A DNA stretch of 48,796 nt, taken from NCBI GenBank assembly GCA_963205175.1, contig CAUJIW010000090.1, forward strand, positions 1 to 48,796, given 5' to 3'. A model generated the notes under the pieces. That model was not told where the DNA came from. It did not search any database and saw nothing but the letters and a program-made list of their open reading frames with translations. This DNA comes from Pseudomonadota bacterium (lineage in GTDB: Bacteria; Pseudomonadota; Alphaproteobacteria; Sphingomonadales; Sphingomonadaceae). Positions 8,725 through 19,108 of this stretch are shown here, piece after piece; the first letter of the stretch is position 1, and each line of letters begins with the position of its first letter. The translations under genes were made by a program, and so were the position numbers.

Positions 8725-9177
8725 ATGACACCAGCCGAACCGTGGATTGTCATCGCCGACGGGCAACGGGCACGCATCGTGCGGCTGATTCGAGGCGCCC
8801 GGCCCGCCATCGAGGATGTGCTGCCGTTCGATTGGGTGAACGCCGACCTTCTGGCCCAGCACCTCGACTCCGGCGCCCTGGGCAGCGGCCAGGCATCCGC
8901 CGGCAGTTCGATCCGCCATGGCGTCGAACCGCGCAACGATCCCCGGCGCCAGTCGAAACAGGCGTTCGCCACCCGGTTGGCGGATTATCTCAGTGCCAGG
9001 GTCGCCGATCACGCCGCCGCCCCGATGGTGCTGATCGCCGCCCCGGCGACACTGGGCGATATCCGCGCCGCGCTGTCCGATACCGCCCGCGCCCAGGTGG
9101 TCCGGGAAATCGACAAGGATCTGACCAAGGAACCTGAAGAGCAACTAGCTGCCCACCTGATCGACCTGCTCGACTGA
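8725..9177 (+). CDS. Host attachment family protein
   Basis: The product is 150 residues from ATG 8725, preceded by a strong AGGAGG ribosome-binding site at about 8713-8718, which decides the start over the longer open frame. The N-terminus WIVIADGQRARIVRL, the central DPRRQSKQAFATRLADYL and the C-terminal VLIAAPATLGDIRAALSD ... VVREIDKDLTKEPEEQLAAHL are the conserved blocks of the Host_attach family (named after proteins needed for attachment to plant hosts). The molecular role is not established, and the family is common in free-living proteobacteria. A 12-base direct repeat (GCGGGCATCATC at 8667-8678 and 8685-8696) lies in its leader. The neighbouring phaC appears to have its own promoter region. 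Confidence 0.85.
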   Translation: MTPAEPWIVIADGQRARIVRLIRGARPAIEDVLPFDWVNADLLAQHLDSGALGSGQASAGSSIRHGVEPRNDPRRQSKQAFATRLADYLSARVADHAAAPMVLIAAPATLGDIRAALSDTARAQVVREIDKDLTKEPEEQLAAHLIDLLD

Positions 9178-9255
9178 CCATTTTTTCACCGATCCGGATT
9201 TTCCCGCGTTCGTCGCAGGACATGCGACGTTGACGGGCAGGAACGTGAGCGGCGC

Positions 9256-9287
9256 TTGACATGTCGCAATGCCGCACTGCAACATAA
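9256..9287 (+). promoter_or_regulatory. phaC: Candidate phaC promoter region
   Basis: A consensus-like -35 hexamer TTGACA (9256-9261) is followed 18-20 bases later by weak AT-rich -10 candidates within CAACATAA (9280-9287), 50 bases before the phaC start. The spacer contains GCAATG...CTGCAACA, rich in the TGCA-type half-sites bound by PhaR repressors near PHA genes in other proteobacteria. The promoter call rests on the -35 and position; PhaR binding is speculation. Confidence 0.35.
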
Positions 9288-9336
9288 GTGCTAAGAGTCC
9301 GTGATAGCGTGGCCTTGCCACCCCAGGAGACACGTC

Positions 9337-11202
9337 ATGCCCGCTGTGTCATCGCGCACACTGCCCACCAGCACCGAAACCGCCAGCGCGCCGGCGGCGA
9401 TCCCGGCGATTTTCCGCGAGGGACTCGCGCCACCACCAGCGGCCGCCGGAGAGTTCGGTCAGGACGGCGCCCATGCCTCGGCGGCGGTCGGCGATGTGCT
9501 GGACAAGTCACTCCACGCGCTCACCGCGCGGATGACCGGCGGTCTGTCGCCGGCAGCGCTGGCCGGCGCCTATTTCGACTGGGCCGCCCACATCGCCCTG
9601 TCCCCCGGCAAGCAACTGCAACTTTGGGACAAGGCGGTGCGCAAGACACTGCGACTCGGGCGCTACGTCAGTCAAACCGCGCTGCGTGGCGGCGAGCCGT
9701 GCGCGGCCTGCATCGAGGCGCTGCCGCAGGACAACCGCTTCCGCGATCCGGCCTGGATGCGCCCGCCGTTCGACATCATCCACCAGTCATTCCTGCTCAC
9801 CCAGCAGTGGTGGCACAACGCCGTCACCGACGTCGCGGGCGTCACCGCCCAGCACGAAAGGGCGCTCGACTTCACCGTGCGCCAGTTGCTTGATGTGATA
9901 TCGCCGGCCAATTACCTCGCCACCAATCCCGAAGTGCTGGACAAGACGGTGAGCGAGGGCGGCGCCAATCTGATGCGCGGCGTGCAGAATTTCTGGGAGG
10001 ACTGGGAGCGCCGGATGAGCGGCAAGCCGCCGGTGGGCGCCGAGGCCTATGAGCCCGGCGTCAATCTGGCCACCACGCCGGGCAAGGTGGTGTTCCGCAA
10101 CCGGCTGATCGAGCTGATCCAGTACACGCCGACCACCGCGACCGTGCGCCCCGAACCGCTGCTGATCGTGCCGGCGTGGATCATGAAGTATTACATCCTC
10201 GACCTGTCGGCCCACAATTCGATGGTGCGCTATCTCGTCGACCAGGGTTTCACGGTGTTCATGATCTCGTGGAAGAACCCGGACGCCGAGGACCGCGACC
10301 TGACGCTGAACGACTACCGCACCCTGGGTGTGATGGCGGCGCTGGACGCCATTGCCGCCATCGTGCCGGGTCCGCGTGTGCACGCCATGGGCTATTGCCT
10401 CGGCGGCACGCTGCTGTCGATCGCCGCCGCCGCCATGGCCCGCGACGAGGACGACCGGCTGGCCTCGGTCACCCTGCTCGCCGCCCAGACCGACTTCACC
10501 GAGGCCGGCGAACTGACGCTGTTCATCAACGAAAGCCAGCTCGCCTTCCTTGAAGACATGATGTGGGAGCAGGGCTACCTCGACTCCACCCAGATGGCCG
10601 GCGCCTTCCAGCTGCTGCGCTCCAACGACCTGGTGTGGTCGCGGCTGGTACATGACTATCTGATGGGCGAGCGGGCCACGATCAACGACATGATGGCCTG
10701 GAACGCCGACACCACGCGGATGCCCTACCGCATGCACTCGGAATATCTGCGCCGGCTGTTCCTCGACAACGACCTCGCCGAGGGGCGCTACACGGTCGAT
10801 GGCCGGCCGATCGCCATTCAGGACATCCGCGCGCCGATCTTCGCCGTCGGCACCGAGACCGACCACGTCGCGCCGTGGAAGTCGGTCTACAAGATCAACC
10901 TGCTGGCCGACGTCGACGTCACCTTCGTGCTGACCAAGGGCGGCCACAATGCCGGCATCGTCTCCGAGCCCGGCCACGATCACCGCCACTATCGCATCGC
11001 CACCCGACCGGCCAGCGGCCGCCACATCCCCGCCGATGACTGGCTGACGATGACGCCTCGACGCGACGGCTCGTGGTGGCCGGCGCTGGCGGACTGGCTG
11101 GCCGGCCATTCCGGCGCGCCCGTGGCCCCGCCATCGCTGGGGCTGCCGGCAATGCAGGGGATGCTGGCTGACGCGCCGGGCAGTTATATTCATATGAAAT
11201 GA
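9337..11202 (+). CDS. phaC: Class I poly(3-hydroxyalkanoate) synthase
   Basis: PhaC polymerises (R)-3-hydroxyacyl-CoA, mainly 3-hydroxybutyryl-CoA, into storage polyester at the granule surface. The start is ATG 9337 behind AGGAGA (9325-9330); the product is 621 residues, the expected class I length. The lipase-like box is G352-Y353-C354-L355-G356, with catalytic Cys354, Asp509 (in [10 protein letters not shown]) and His537 (in KGGHNAGI), giving a complete triad. The N-terminal region shows the class I pattern ([20 protein letters not shown] and FVRNRL-like [11 protein letters not shown]). It is a single gene here; no phaA, phaB, phaP or phaZ is adjacent, so precursor supply must come from elsewhere, possibly from the beta-oxidation-like genes in this window. 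Confidence 0.97.
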   Translation: MPAVSSRTLPTSTETASAPAAIPAIFREGLAPPPAAAGEFGQDGAHASAAVGDVLDKSLHALTARMTGGLSPAALAGAYFDWAAHIALSPGKQLQLWDKAVRKTLRLGRYVSQTALRGGEPCAACIEALPQDNRFRDPAWMRPPFDIIHQSFLLTQQWWHNAVTDVAGVTAQHERALDFTVRQLLDVISPANYLATNPEVLDKTVSEGGANLMRGVQNFWEDWERRMSGKPPVGAEAYEPGVNLATTPGKVVFRNRLIELIQYTPTTATVRPEPLLIVPAWIMKYYILDLSAHNSMVRYLVDQGFTVFMISWKNPDAEDRDLTLNDYRTLGVMAALDAIAAIVPGPRVHAMGYCLGGTLLSIAAAAMARDEDDRLASVTLLAAQTDFTEAGELTLFINESQLAFLEDMMWEQGYLDSTQMAGAFQLLRSNDLVWSRLVHDYLMGERATINDMMAWNADTTRMPYRMHSEYLRRLFLDNDLAEGRYTVDGRPIAIQDIRAPIFAVGTETDHVAPWKSVYKINLLADVDVTFVLTKGGHNAGIVSEPGHDHRHYRIATRPASGRHIPADDWLTMTPRRDGSWWPALADWLAGHSGAPVAPPSLGLPAMQGMLADAPGSYIHMK

Positions 11203-11258
11203 CGGCGCGTCCGGACTAGAAAACCACCGGAAGCACACAAAACAACAGGGATCATCGC

Positions 11259-12215
11259 GTGCCAAGGTCAATTCTCCGGGTTCTCCTCGTCGTGCTGGTG
11301 GCAGCGGCCGCCGCCGGCGGCTGGTTCTACGTCAGCCGCGACAAGGCCGACACCGGGCTGGTGGCGGTCAATGGCCGCATCGAGGCCATCGACGTCTATG
11401 TCGCCAGCAAGATCGCCGGCAAGGTGACCGAGGTCGCCGTGCGCGAGGGCGACGCCGTGAAGACCGGCGACCTCGTCGCCCGGCTCGACACCACGACGCT
11501 GGATGCCCAGCGCCAGCAGGCGCTGGCCCAGGTGGAGCAGGCCCGCAGCGCCCGCGCCACCGCCGCCGCCAGCATTGCCCAGGCCCGCAGCGCGGTGACG
11601 CTGGCGACCCAGGAAATCGCCCGCACCGCCAGACTGGTGCAGGACGGCTACGCCACCCGGCAGTTGCTCGACCAGCGCCAGGCGACGCTGAAATCCAGCA
11701 CCGCCGCGCTGGCAGCCGCCGAAGCGCAGGTCCACGAGGCGGACGCCGCCATCAAGACCGCCGAGGCGGCGGTCGCCACCATCGACACCCAGATCGCCGA
11801 CAGCCGCATCGTCGCCCCCGTCGCCGGCCCGGTGCTCTACCGGCTGGCCGAGCCCGGCGAGGTGCTGGCCGCCGGCGGCCGGGTGGTCGCCATCGTCGAT
11901 GCCAGCGACATCTACCTCACCGTGTTCCTGCCCGAGTCCACCGCCGGCAAGGTGGCGGTGGGCGACGAGGCGCGCATCCGGCTGGATGCCCGTCCCGACG
12001 TGGTGCTGCCGGCGCGCGTCACCTTCGTGTCGCCGTCGGCGCAGTTCACGCCGCGTCAGGTGGAAACCGCCGAGGAACGCCAGAAGCTGACCTTCCGCGC
12101 CAAGCTGACCATTCCCGCCGAAAGTTTGGAGGCCTGGGTGAAGCCCGGCATGCCCGGCATGGGCTATGTGCGCACCGACCGGCGCCAGCCGTGGCCGGCG
12201 ACACTGCCGAAGTGA
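11259..12215 (+). CDS. HlyD-family periplasmic adaptor subunit (YhiI-like)
   Basis: This is the membrane-fusion adaptor of an ABC exporter. The 318-residue product starts at GTG 11259, has one N-terminal membrane anchor ([17 protein letters not shown], residues about 8-25), a lipoyl-type half ([20 protein letters not shown]), a long Ala/Gln-rich coiled-coil hairpin (residues about 85-170), the second lipoyl half ([27 protein letters not shown]) and a beta-barrel domain. The stop overlaps the following ABC gene as GTGA, which makes it the first gene of a three-gene exporter operon. Confidence 0.93.
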   Translation: MPRSILRVLLVVLVAAAAAGGWFYVSRDKADTGLVAVNGRIEAIDVYVASKIAGKVTEVAVREGDAVKTGDLVARLDTTTLDAQRQQALAQVEQARSARATAAASIAQARSAVTLATQEIARTARLVQDGYATRQLLDQRQATLKSSTAALAAAEAQVHEADAAIKTAEAAVATIDTQIADSRIVAPVAGPVLYRLAEPGEVLAAGGRVVAIVDASDIYLTVFLPESTAGKVAVGDEARIRLDARPDVVLPARVTFVSPSAQFTPRQVETAEERQKLTFRAKLTIPAESLEAWVKPGMPGMGYVRTDRRQPWPATLPK

Positions 12216-14974
12216 CCACGGCCACCACGCCCGGTCCGGTGATCCGTCTCGTCGACGTCCATCACCGCTATGGCGCCACCGCCGCGCTGGACGGGGTGAG
12301 CCTCGACATTCCGGCCGGCCGGATGATCGGCCTGATCGGCCCCGACGGGGTCGGCAAGTCGACCCTGCTCGGGCTGATCGCCGGCACCCGGCGTCTCCAG
12401 CGCGGCACGGTGACGGTGCTGGGCGGCCCGATGGCGAGCAGCCGCCACCGCCGCGCCGCCGCGCCGCGCATCGCCTACATGCCCCAGGGGCTCGGCCGCA
12501 ATCTCTACCCCACCCTGTCGGTGGCGGAGAATCTGTCCTTCTTCGGCCGGCTGTTCGGGCTCAACCACGCCGAGCGGCGCGAGCGCATCGGCCGGCTGAC
12601 ACGCGCCACCGGCCTCTACCCCTTCGTCAACCGCCCCGCCGGCAAGCTGTCGGGTGGCATGAAGCAGAAGCTCGGGTTGTGCTGCGCACTGATCCACGAC
12701 CCCGACCTGCTGATCCTCGACGAGCCGACCACCGGCGTCGACCCGCTGTCGCGCCGGCAGTTCTGGGAGCTGATCCGCACCCTGCGCGCCGAGCGGCCGG
12801 GCATGAGCGTGCTGGTCTCCACCGCCTATATGGACGAGGCGGCGCAGTTCGACTGGCTGGTCACCATGAACGCCGGCCAGGTGCTCGCCAGCGGTACGCC
12901 GGCGGAGATTCTCGCTACCGCCGGCGCCGCCAGCCTGGAGGACGCCTTCATTGCCCTGCTGCCGGAAGCACAGCGGCGCGACCACAAGGCGCTGGTGATT
13001 CCACCGCGCACCGACGGCGATGGTCCGCCGGCGATCGAGGCCGAGGGCCTGACGCGGCGCTTCGGCGACTTCACGGCGGTCGACCGGGTGTCGTTCCGCA
13101 TTCCGCGCGGCGAGATCTTCGGCTTCCTCGGTTCCAACGGCTGCGGCAAGACGACAACGATGAAAATGCTCACCGGCCTGCTGCCGGCCACCGACGGCAA
13201 GGCCTGGCTGTTTGGCAAGGCCGTAGACCCGCACGACATCGCGACCCGACGCCGGGTCGGTTACATGGCGCAGGCCTTCTCGCTCTACGAGGAGCTGACG
13301 GTCCGCCATAATCTCGAACTGCACGCCCAGCTCTACAATCTGCCCGCCAGCGACGTGCCGACGCGGGTGGCGGAGATGCTGGAGCGCTTCGGCCTCACCC
13401 ATGTCGCCGAGCAGCGCCCCGAAAGCCTGCCGCTGGGCCTCAAGCAGCGGCTGTCGCTGGCGGTGGCGGTGATCCACGGCCCGGAGCTGCTGATCCTCGA
13501 CGAACCGACGTCCGGCGTCGACCCGGTGGCGCGCGACCAGTTCTGGCAGCTGCTGGTCGACCTGTCGCGCCACGACGGCGTGACTATTTTTATATCCACC
13601 CACTTCATGAACGAGGCGGAGCGCTGCGACCGCATCTCGCTGATGCATGCCGGACGCGTGCTGGCTGCCGGCCCGCCGGCCGAACTGATGGCGCAAAGCA
13701 ACACCGGCTCGCTGGAGGAAGCGTTCATTCACCATCTGCAGGCTGCCATGCCGCCGGATTCCCCTGCCCCGGAGACCGACGTGCCGGAGGCTGGCGCCAG
13801 CACCGGCATGAAGACGACACCCGACCATGGTGCCGCTCGCACCCCGCTGTTCAGTTTCCGGCGTCTTTGGGCCTATGCCGCGCGCGAGACCAAGGAAATC
13901 CTGCGCGATCCGGTACGTATCGCCTTCACGCTGATCGGGCCGCTGATCCTGATGTTCGCCTTCGGCTACGGCATTTCCTTCGATGTCGAGAACCTGACCT
14001 ACGCCGCGCTGGATCGCGACCAGTCGCCCCAGTCGCGGGCGCTGCTGGAGAATTTCAGCGGCTCGCGCTATTTCAGGGAACGCGCGCCGCTCGCCGACTA
14101 CCAGGAACTGGACCGCCGGCTGCGCCGTGGCGCGGTCAGCTTCGCCATCGAAATCCCCCCCGACTTCGGCCGCGACCTCGATCGCGGCGCGACGCCGGAG
14201 GTCGGCGTGTGGATCGACGGCGCCAATGCGTTTCGCGCCGAGACGCTGCGCGGCTATGTCGAGGGGGTGGCCCAGAGCTACGCCACCCGGCTGGCCACCG
14301 CCGCCGGCCAACCGGAAGCCGCCAGCCTGCCCGCCGATCTGGCCATCCGCTTCCGCTACAATCAGGCCTTCCGCTCGATCTACGCCATCGTGCCCGGCGT
14401 CATCATGCTGCTGCTGGCGCTGATTCCGGCGATGATGACAGCGGTGGGCGTGGTGCGCGAGAAGGAGAACGGCTCGATCGCCAACCTCTACGCCTCGCCC
14501 ACCAGCCGGTTCGAATTCCTCGGCGGCAAGCAGCTGCCCTATGTCGGGCTGGCCTATATCAGCTTCCTGATGATGGTCGGCATCGCCGTGTTCGGCTTCG
14601 GCGTGCCGATCAAGGGCAGCGTCATCGGCCTGTTCACCGGCGCGCTGCTCTATGTCACCGCCACCACCGCCTACGGGCTGATGATCTCGTCGTTCGTACG
14701 CACCCAGCTGGCCGCCCTGTTCGCCGCCTCGATCACCATCGTCATCCCGGCGATCAACTTCTCCGGCTTCATGTTCCCGCTCTCCAGCATGAACCTCGGC
14801 GGCCAGATCATGGGGCACATGTTCCCCACCGGTTACTTCCAGAAGATCTCGGTGGGCGCCTTCACCAAGGGGCTGGGCCTGATGGAACTGGCGCCGCGCA
14901 TTGTCATGGTGGGGCTGTTCGCGCTGGCGTTCATCCACATCGCCCGCCTGCTGCTGAAAAAGCAGGAGGCCTGA
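12212..14974 (+). CDS. Double-ATPase ABC transporter fused to an ABC-2 permease (RbbA/YhiH-like)
   Basis: The 920-residue product combines two ATPase domains and one ABC-2 permease. Domain 1 has Walker [10 protein letters not shown] (about 43-51), signature LSGGMKQ (146-152) and Walker B LLILDEP, but its H-loop reads STAYMDE, with Ala205 in place of His. Domain 2 has Walker [10 protein letters not shown] (about 307-315), a degenerate signature LPLG (406-409), Walker B LLILDEP and an intact STHFMNE H-loop. From about 550 on there is a permease with a large extracytoplasmic loop and six hydrophobic segments. The start GTG 12212 overlaps the adaptor stop; GTG 12191 is an in-frame alternative. 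With its neighbours it should form a yhiI-rbbA-yhhJ-type exporter. The substrate is unknown; a ribosome-associated role has been proposed for E. coli RbbA. Confidence 0.93.
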   Translation: MTTATTPGPVIRLVDVHHRYGATAALDGVSLDIPAGRMIGLIGPDGVGKSTLLGLIAGTRRLQRGTVTVLGGPMASSRHRRAAAPRIAYMPQGLGRNLYPTLSVAENLSFFGRLFGLNHAERRERIGRLTRATGLYPFVNRPAGKLSGGMKQKLGLCCALIHDPDLLILDEPTTGVDPLSRRQFWELIRTLRAERPGMSVLVSTAYMDEAAQFDWLVTMNAGQVLASGTPAEILATAGAASLEDAFIALLPEAQRRDHKALVIPPRTDGDGPPAIEAEGLTRRFGDFTAVDRVSFRIPRGEIFGFLGSNGCGKTTTMKMLTGLLPATDGKAWLFGKAVDPHDIATRRRVGYMAQAFSLYEELTVRHNLELHAQLYNLPASDVPTRVAEMLERFGLTHVAEQRPESLPLGLKQRLSLAVAVIHGPELLILDEPTSGVDPVARDQFWQLLVDLSRHDGVTIFISTHFMNEAERCDRISLMHAGRVLAAGPPAELMAQSNTGSLEEAFIHHLQAAMPPDSPAPETDVPEAGASTGMKTTPDHGAARTPLFSFRRLWAYAARETKEILRDPVRIAFTLIGPLILMFAFGYGISFDVENLTYAALDRDQSPQSRALLENFSGSRYFRERAPLADYQELDRRLRRGAVSFAIEIPPDFGRDLDRGATPEVGVWIDGANAFRAETLRGYVEGVAQSYATRLATAAGQPEAASLPADLAIRFRYNQAFRSIYAIVPGVIMLLLALIPAMMTAVGVVREKENGSIANLYASPTSRFEFLGGKQLPYVGLAYISFLMMVGIAVFGFGVPIKGSVIGLFTGALLYVTATTAYGLMISSFVRTQLAALFAASITIVIPAINFSGFMFPLSSMNLGGQIMGHMFPTGYFQKISVGAFTKGLGLMELAPRIVMVGLFALAFIHIARLLLKKQEA

Positions 14975-14978
14975 GGCG

Positions 14979-16109
14979 ATGCTGCAGCGTCTGGGCCATA
15001 TCTGGCGGCTGGGGATCAAGGAGCTGTTCAGCCTGCGCACCGATGTCGTGCTGCTGGCGCTGATCGTCTACGCCTTCTCGTTCGCGGTGGTGATGGTGTC
15101 GAAGGGCGCCACCACCGAGGTCAAGAACGCCGCCGTCGCGGTGGTGGACGAGGACCAGTCGACGCTGAGCCGCCGACTGAGCGATTCCATCCGGCCGCCG
15201 CAGTTCAGGCCGCCGGTGGAAATCCGCCTCGACGAACTGGACGCGGCGATGGACGCCGGCAGCTACACCTTCGTGCTCGTCATCCCGCCGAACTTCGAGC
15301 GCGACGTGCTGCGCGGCGACCAGCCACCGATTCAGCTCAACGTCGACGCCACGGCGATGACCTACGCCGGCAACGGCAGCGCCTATCTGCAATCGATCCT
15401 GACCCGCGAGCTGCTGGCCTTCCGGGCGCGCCAGCCGGCCAGCGCCAGCCTGCCGATCAACCTGGTCACCCATGCCCGCTTCAACCCGAACCTGGAGCCG
15501 GTATGGTTCATGTCGGTGATGCAGGTGATCAACAGCATCACCATTCTCGCCATCATCCTCTCCGGCGCCGCCATCATCCGCGAGCGCGAGCACGGCACGC
15601 TGGAGCATCTGCTGGTGATGCCGCTGACGCCGCTGGAGATCATGCTGGCCAAGGTCTGGGCGATGGGCGCCGTTGTCGTCGCCGCCACCGGTCTGTCGCT
15701 GACGCTGGTGGTCAAGGGCGTGCTGGGGGTGCCGCTGACGGGCTCGCTGACGCTGTTTCTCGCCGGCGCCGTGCTCTACCTGTTCGCCGCGACGTCGCTG
15801 GGCATCCTGCTCGCCACGCTGGCCCGCTCGATGCCGCAGTTCGCCATGCTGATCATCCCGGTGTTCATCATCATGTACATGCTTTCCGGCACCATCACGC
15901 CGCTGGAGTCGATGCCCGGCTGGCTGCAGACGATCATGCAGGGCTCGCCCTCCACCCACTTCGTCCGCTTCGCCCAGGCCGTGCTGTATCGCGGCGCCGA
16001 CCTGCCGATCGTCTGGCCGGACATGCTGCGGGTCGGCGGCATCGGCGCGCTGTACTTCACGCTGGCGCTCGGCCGTTTCCGCCGCATGCTGCAGACCGCC
16101 AACGGCTGA
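14979..16109 (+). CDS. ABC-2 type permease (YhhJ-like)
   Basis: The 376-residue integral membrane protein starts four bases after the ABC fusion gene stops. It has one N-terminal transmembrane helix (residues about 20-40, DVVLLALIVYAFSFAVVMV), a long extracytoplasmic loop (VVDEDQSTLSRRL ... VIPPNFERDVLRGD), and five C-terminal helices including AMLIIPVFIIMYMLSGTITP. This is the ABC2 membrane-domain topology and pairs with the permease half of the preceding protein to form the transport pore. Co-transcription with the adaptor and ATPase is nearly certain from spacing. Confidence 0.93.
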   Translation: MLQRLGHIWRLGIKELFSLRTDVVLLALIVYAFSFAVVMVSKGATTEVKNAAVAVVDEDQSTLSRRLSDSIRPPQFRPPVEIRLDELDAAMDAGSYTFVLVIPPNFERDVLRGDQPPIQLNVDATAMTYAGNGSAYLQSILTRELLAFRARQPASASLPINLVTHARFNPNLEPVWFMSVMQVINSITILAIILSGAAIIREREHGTLEHLLVMPLTPLEIMLAKVWAMGAVVVAATGLSLTLVVKGVLGVPLTGSLTLFLAGAVLYLFAATSLGILLATLARSMPQFAMLIIPVFIIMYMLSGTITPLESMPGWLQTIMQGSPSTHFVRFAQAVLYRGADLPIVWPDMLRVGGIGALYFTLALGRFRRMLQTANG

Positions 16110-16168
16110 ACGCCCCCGCCGAACACGCTCGCCGCGCCCGCCGGTTGCACGCCCCCCGACCTCCGTGC

Positions 16169-16184
16169 ATCCTGCGCGCAGGAT
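16169..16184. promoter_or_regulatory. Perfect 16-bp palindrome upstream of the GFA gene
   Basis: ATCCTGCGCGCAGGAT is perfectly self-complementary with no loop and lies 40 bases before the GFA-family start. A loop-free palindrome without a T-run fits a dimeric protein-binding site better than a terminator of the upstream exporter operon. No regulator is assigned. Confidence 0.35.
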
Positions 16185-16223
16185 AAACGATGGCGGGCCA
16201 CCAGGGGCCGGGAGTGGCGGATC

Positions 16224-16619
16224 ATGCACAAGGGCTCGGGACACAGGGGATCATGCCTGTGCGGCGCGGTGACGTTCGAGGTCGATCACACGCTGAAGCC
16301 GCCCGATGGCTGCCACTGCGTGCAGTGCCGCAAGACATCCGGCCACTATTTCGCCTCCACCGACGTGCCGAAGACGGCGTTGACCGTCCACGGCGCGGAC
16401 GCGCTGACCTGGTATCAGTCGTCGACCAAGATCCGGCGCGGTTTCTGCGCCACCTGTGGTGCCTCGTTGTTCTGGGAGCCGCTGCACCGCGACTGGATCG
16501 GCATCGCCATGGGCGCGTTCGATACCCCCACCGAGACCCGGCTGGAGATGCATATCTTCGTCGCCGAGAAAGGTGACTATTACAGTCTCGACGACGGTCT
16601 GCCGCAGCATCAGCATTAG
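16224..16619 (+). CDS. GFA / CENP-V domain zinc protein
   Basis: The 131-residue protein carries the seven-cysteine pattern of the GFA (glutathione-dependent formaldehyde-activating enzyme-like) family: C11 and C13 in GSCLCGAVTF, C30, C32 and C35 in GCHCVQCRKTSG, and C75 and C78 in FCATCGASLFW. These ligate two zinc ions in known structures. Despite the family name, most members are not shown to act on formaldehyde. It is a cytoplasmic single-domain protein, alone in its unit, and ends just before the convergent acyltransferase gene. Confidence 0.93.
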   Translation: MHKGSGHRGSCLCGAVTFEVDHTLKPPDGCHCVQCRKTSGHYFASTDVPKTALTVHGADALTWYQSSTKIRRGFCATCGASLFWEPLHRDWIGIAMGAFDTPTETRLEMHIFVAEKGDYYSLDDGLPQHQH

Positions 16620-16671
16620 GGTGGAGGCGCATCCGGTCCCTGGCGACGATGGCAACCCGGCGCCAATGCCG

Positions 16672-17727
16672 TCAGGCCCGGCGCCAGTCAGCCAGCGATC
16701 GCGGAAAGGCCAGATGCCAGCCCGGGAGACTGCCGCCAACCTTGGCGGCGACATAACTCAGTCCACAGGTGGCCACAAAAAGTACCGTACCGGCAACGAC
16801 AGGCTGGTCCGGCACCAGACGAGAGGCGACGGCGGCCTGATACAGGCGCAGCAGCACCTGGTAGATCAGCGAATGAAAAAGATAGATTTCAAGTGAGTGC
16901 CGGCCCAGCGCATGCCACATCCGCCTGAGCGGCAACAGGCGGCTGAGCCCGACCAGCGCCACGAAGGCCGACACGGCATTGGCGTCATGCAGCAGCAAGG
17001 GCGGCAACTGTGCATAGGTGAACAGGTTGAGCGCGGCGAGATTGACCGACGTTTCCATGATGATCATTGCCGCCGACGTACCGACAAACACCGTCAGCAT
17101 CGCCCACGACAGCCACCCGCCGCCGGGCGCGCCTCTGGCCAGCCGTCCGGCGATCATCCCCAGCGGCATCACATAGATGATGATCAGCAAACCAAGCGGG
17201 ACATAGGTCTTGATGTCCTTCGGCGCCTCGCCAATCAGTCCGTGCAGTGCGAGGAGCGCGCACAGGATGATCGCCGCCAGGCGGCTGGATGCCTCGGCCA
17301 GAAAGCCGCGCAGGATCGTGAGCGCCAGCAAGGTCGGCAGGAACCAGTAGAGCTGGAACCCGGACGCCCTGTCGACAAGCGGCGCACTGGCGATCGTCAG
17401 GCCGAGCACATAATCCTTCAGCCAGCCGAACATGCCCTGCCCGTGCTGTTCGACCACCAGGAACAGGATTGCCGACAGCGTGTAGAAGACAGAAAATGGC
17501 ACCAGGTAACGCATGCAACGGTCAATGATCGCGCGTCTGTTCAGGCTGATGGCCGGCACAAGGAACGGCAGGAAAAGAAAGCCAAAAACATGGAATGAGT
17601 AAAGAACGCGCTGCACATTGTCGACCGAGAACGACAGCAAGGTATTGTGGCCTGCGACAATGCACGCGATCAGAACGCCTTTTACGACGTCAAGGTCAGG
17701 GGTGTCAGTTTCCTGTCGCGACGTCAT
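16672..17727 (-). CDS. Acyltransferase family 3-like multispanning membrane protein
   Basis: The start ATG 17727 overlaps the upstream polymerase-like gene as ATGA, which fixes it; an open frame extends further upstream but inside that gene. The 351-residue product has about ten hydrophobic helices and the typical acyltransferase-3 start (LDVVKGVLIACIVAGHNTLL, His near residue 28) and end (ALGRHSLEIYLFHSLIYQVLL). Such enzymes O-acylate sugars of surface or secreted polysaccharides across the inner membrane. As last gene of the Wzz-Wzy-like operon it probably decorates the polymer those proteins make. Confidence 0.85.
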   Translation of the reverse strand: MTSRQETDTPDLDVVKGVLIACIVAGHNTLLSFSVDNVQRVLYSFHVFGFLFLPFLVPAISLNRRAIIDRCMRYLVPFSVFYTLSAILFLVVEQHGQGMFGWLKDYVLGLTIASAPLVDRASGFQLYWFLPTLLALTILRGFLAEASSRLAAIILCALLALHGLIGEAPKDIKTYVPLGLLIIIYVMPLGMIAGRLARGAPGGGWLSWAMLTVFVGTSAAMIIMETSVNLAALNLFTYAQLPPLLLHDANAVSAFVALVGLSRLLPLRRMWHALGRHSLEIYLFHSLIYQVLLRLYQAAVASRLVPDQPVVAGTVLFVATCGLSYVAAKVGGSLPGWHLAFPRSLADWRRA

Positions 17728-19028
17728 GTGAGCATCGCGCCCTTCTGACCGCGGCGCTGCCAGCCGCCGTCCGGGATGGCATGAGCGGGCGCCGTTCCGG
17801 CCTTTCCCGCCCGGGCGGCCCAGATCGCGGCGGCCAGCACCAGCGAGAACATCGGACTGGAAATATAGTAGGCGGAAACGAAAACCATGAAAGCGGCGCA
17901 CGGCAGGACACCCAGCAACAGTGCTCGCCTGGGCAGGCAGATGCGCGCAAAGAAATAGAGCACGACGGGGAGCATGAAAAAGCCGCCCTGGACCAGCAGC
18001 ATCCCCAGTCCCGACGATACACCGTTCAGGCTGAGGCCAAGGATGTCCGCGTTGTTGTCGAGCAGGCGTTCGCGGGTCTCCAGCCAGGTGGCGTGCCCCA
18101 TGCCCAGCGGCATGAGGCCCCGTTCGAATGCATCCTTCAGCGGCTCCCAGAAACCATAAATGCGGGCATTGACGCTGTAATCAAGCAGAATGACCTTTGG
18201 CCCCAGCTCGACAAGATCCTTCAGCAGACCGATGATCCGGCTTTTCTCGGAAAAATAGGAAATGGCGAGCGCCAGCCCGGAGGCACCCGCCAGCACGCCC
18301 AGCACCAGGACGGGCAATCGTCGCAGGCGCAGCAAGCACCACAGCACGCCCCCCAGCCCCAGCGCAAGCAGCGCCGACGAGGACATCGCCACCAGTACCG
18401 CATCCAGCACCGCAAGGGCGGCGACCCAGGGGCGGCCTCCCACGAGCACGACAGCGGCCGCCAGCAGCAGCATCTGGAAGCCGTGGTGCGTCGGCTCCGG
18501 CGCCAGGGAGAGGGCACCGCGCCCGGATGCCAGCACGGCCTCGCCCAGGCTGCTGGCGTCCGGCGACGCGATCAGGAAAATGAGAAAATTCGGCGCGATC
18601 AAGAACTGTATGAGGCCAACGGCAATCCAGGTCAGCACGGCCGCCGTCAGCATCGTGCGGAACTGTTCCACATTCCTTGTGATGATGTGCAGCATGACCG
18701 GCACCAGCACCAGCGGCGACACGTAACTGAGCCAGAACTGCACCTCGCGGATTTCAAGGCCGGACGGCGCCGCCAGAAAAAGCAGAAACGTCCCGAAGGT
18801 CGCCAGGCAGTAAAGGAAAATACGGTCAAGCCGGGGCAGGACGGAGGGAATGGTCGGCACCAGAAGCAGCAGCAATGCCGACATGAGCAAGGCATTGGGC
18901 TGGTTGTATGACTGGAGCGGCAGGATTTTTATATATGGGAACAGGAACGAAAATGTCGTCAGGGCATAAACAGCACCGATCCGCTGCGTGTTCACCGTGA
19001 AATGGACAACCCCTGGAGAATTGGACAT
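17724..19028 (-). CDS. O-antigen ligase/polymerase-like (Wzy-type) membrane protein
   Basis: The 434-residue protein has about ten to twelve transmembrane helices and a large hydrophilic loop in the C-terminal half (residues about 275-330, DYSVNARIYGFWEPLKDAFE ... PLGMGHATWLETRERL), the layout of the Wzy_C/WaaL family, which polymerise or transfer undecaprenyl-linked glycans on the periplasmic face. Sequence conservation in this family is weak, so polymerase and ligase cannot be separated. It sits between a Wzz-like chain-length protein and an acyltransferase, which favours polymerase. Confidence 0.75.
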   Translation of the reverse strand: MSNSPGVVHFTVNTQRIGAVYALTTFSFLFPYIKILPLQSYNQPNALLMSALLLLLVPTIPSVLPRLDRIFLYCLATFGTFLLFLAAPSGLEIREVQFWLSYVSPLVLVPVMLHIITRNVEQFRTMLTAAVLTWIAVGLIQFLIAPNFLIFLIASPDASSLGEAVLASGRGALSLAPEPTHHGFQMLLLAAAVVLVGGRPWVAALAVLDAVLVAMSSSALLALGLGGVLWCLLRLRRLPVLVLGVLAGASGLALAISYFSEKSRIIGLLKDLVELGPKVILLDYSVNARIYGFWEPLKDAFERGLMPLGMGHATWLETRERLLDNNADILGLSLNGVSSGLGMLLVQGGFFMLPVVLYFFARICLPRRALLLGVLPCAAFMVFVSAYYISSPMFSLVLAAAIWAARAGKAGTAPAHAIPDGGWQRRGQKGAMLT

Positions 19029-19108
19029 GCGAAGGCCGCCTGATTGACTAGTTCACCCGGATGAATCGCGCATCATCGTCGGGCACCGACGTCCAGTATC
19101 GGGCGGAC

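Noticed and set aside
9787..11271. A 494-codon minus-strand frame
   Set aside because: It is antisense to phaC and has shadow-type composition (repeated HH, GG, RR). The phaC catalytic triad is on the plus strand.
12164..15040. A 958-codon open frame on the minus strand
   Set aside because: It is antisense to the RbbA-like ABC gene, is rich in Arg, Gln, His and Asp as expected of a GC-rich shadow frame, and shows no domain. The plus-strand protein has complete ATPase motifs.
14931..16244. A 437-codon minus-strand frame
   Set aside because: It is antisense to the YhhJ-like permease, with no family resemblance and Arg/His/Gln-rich composition.
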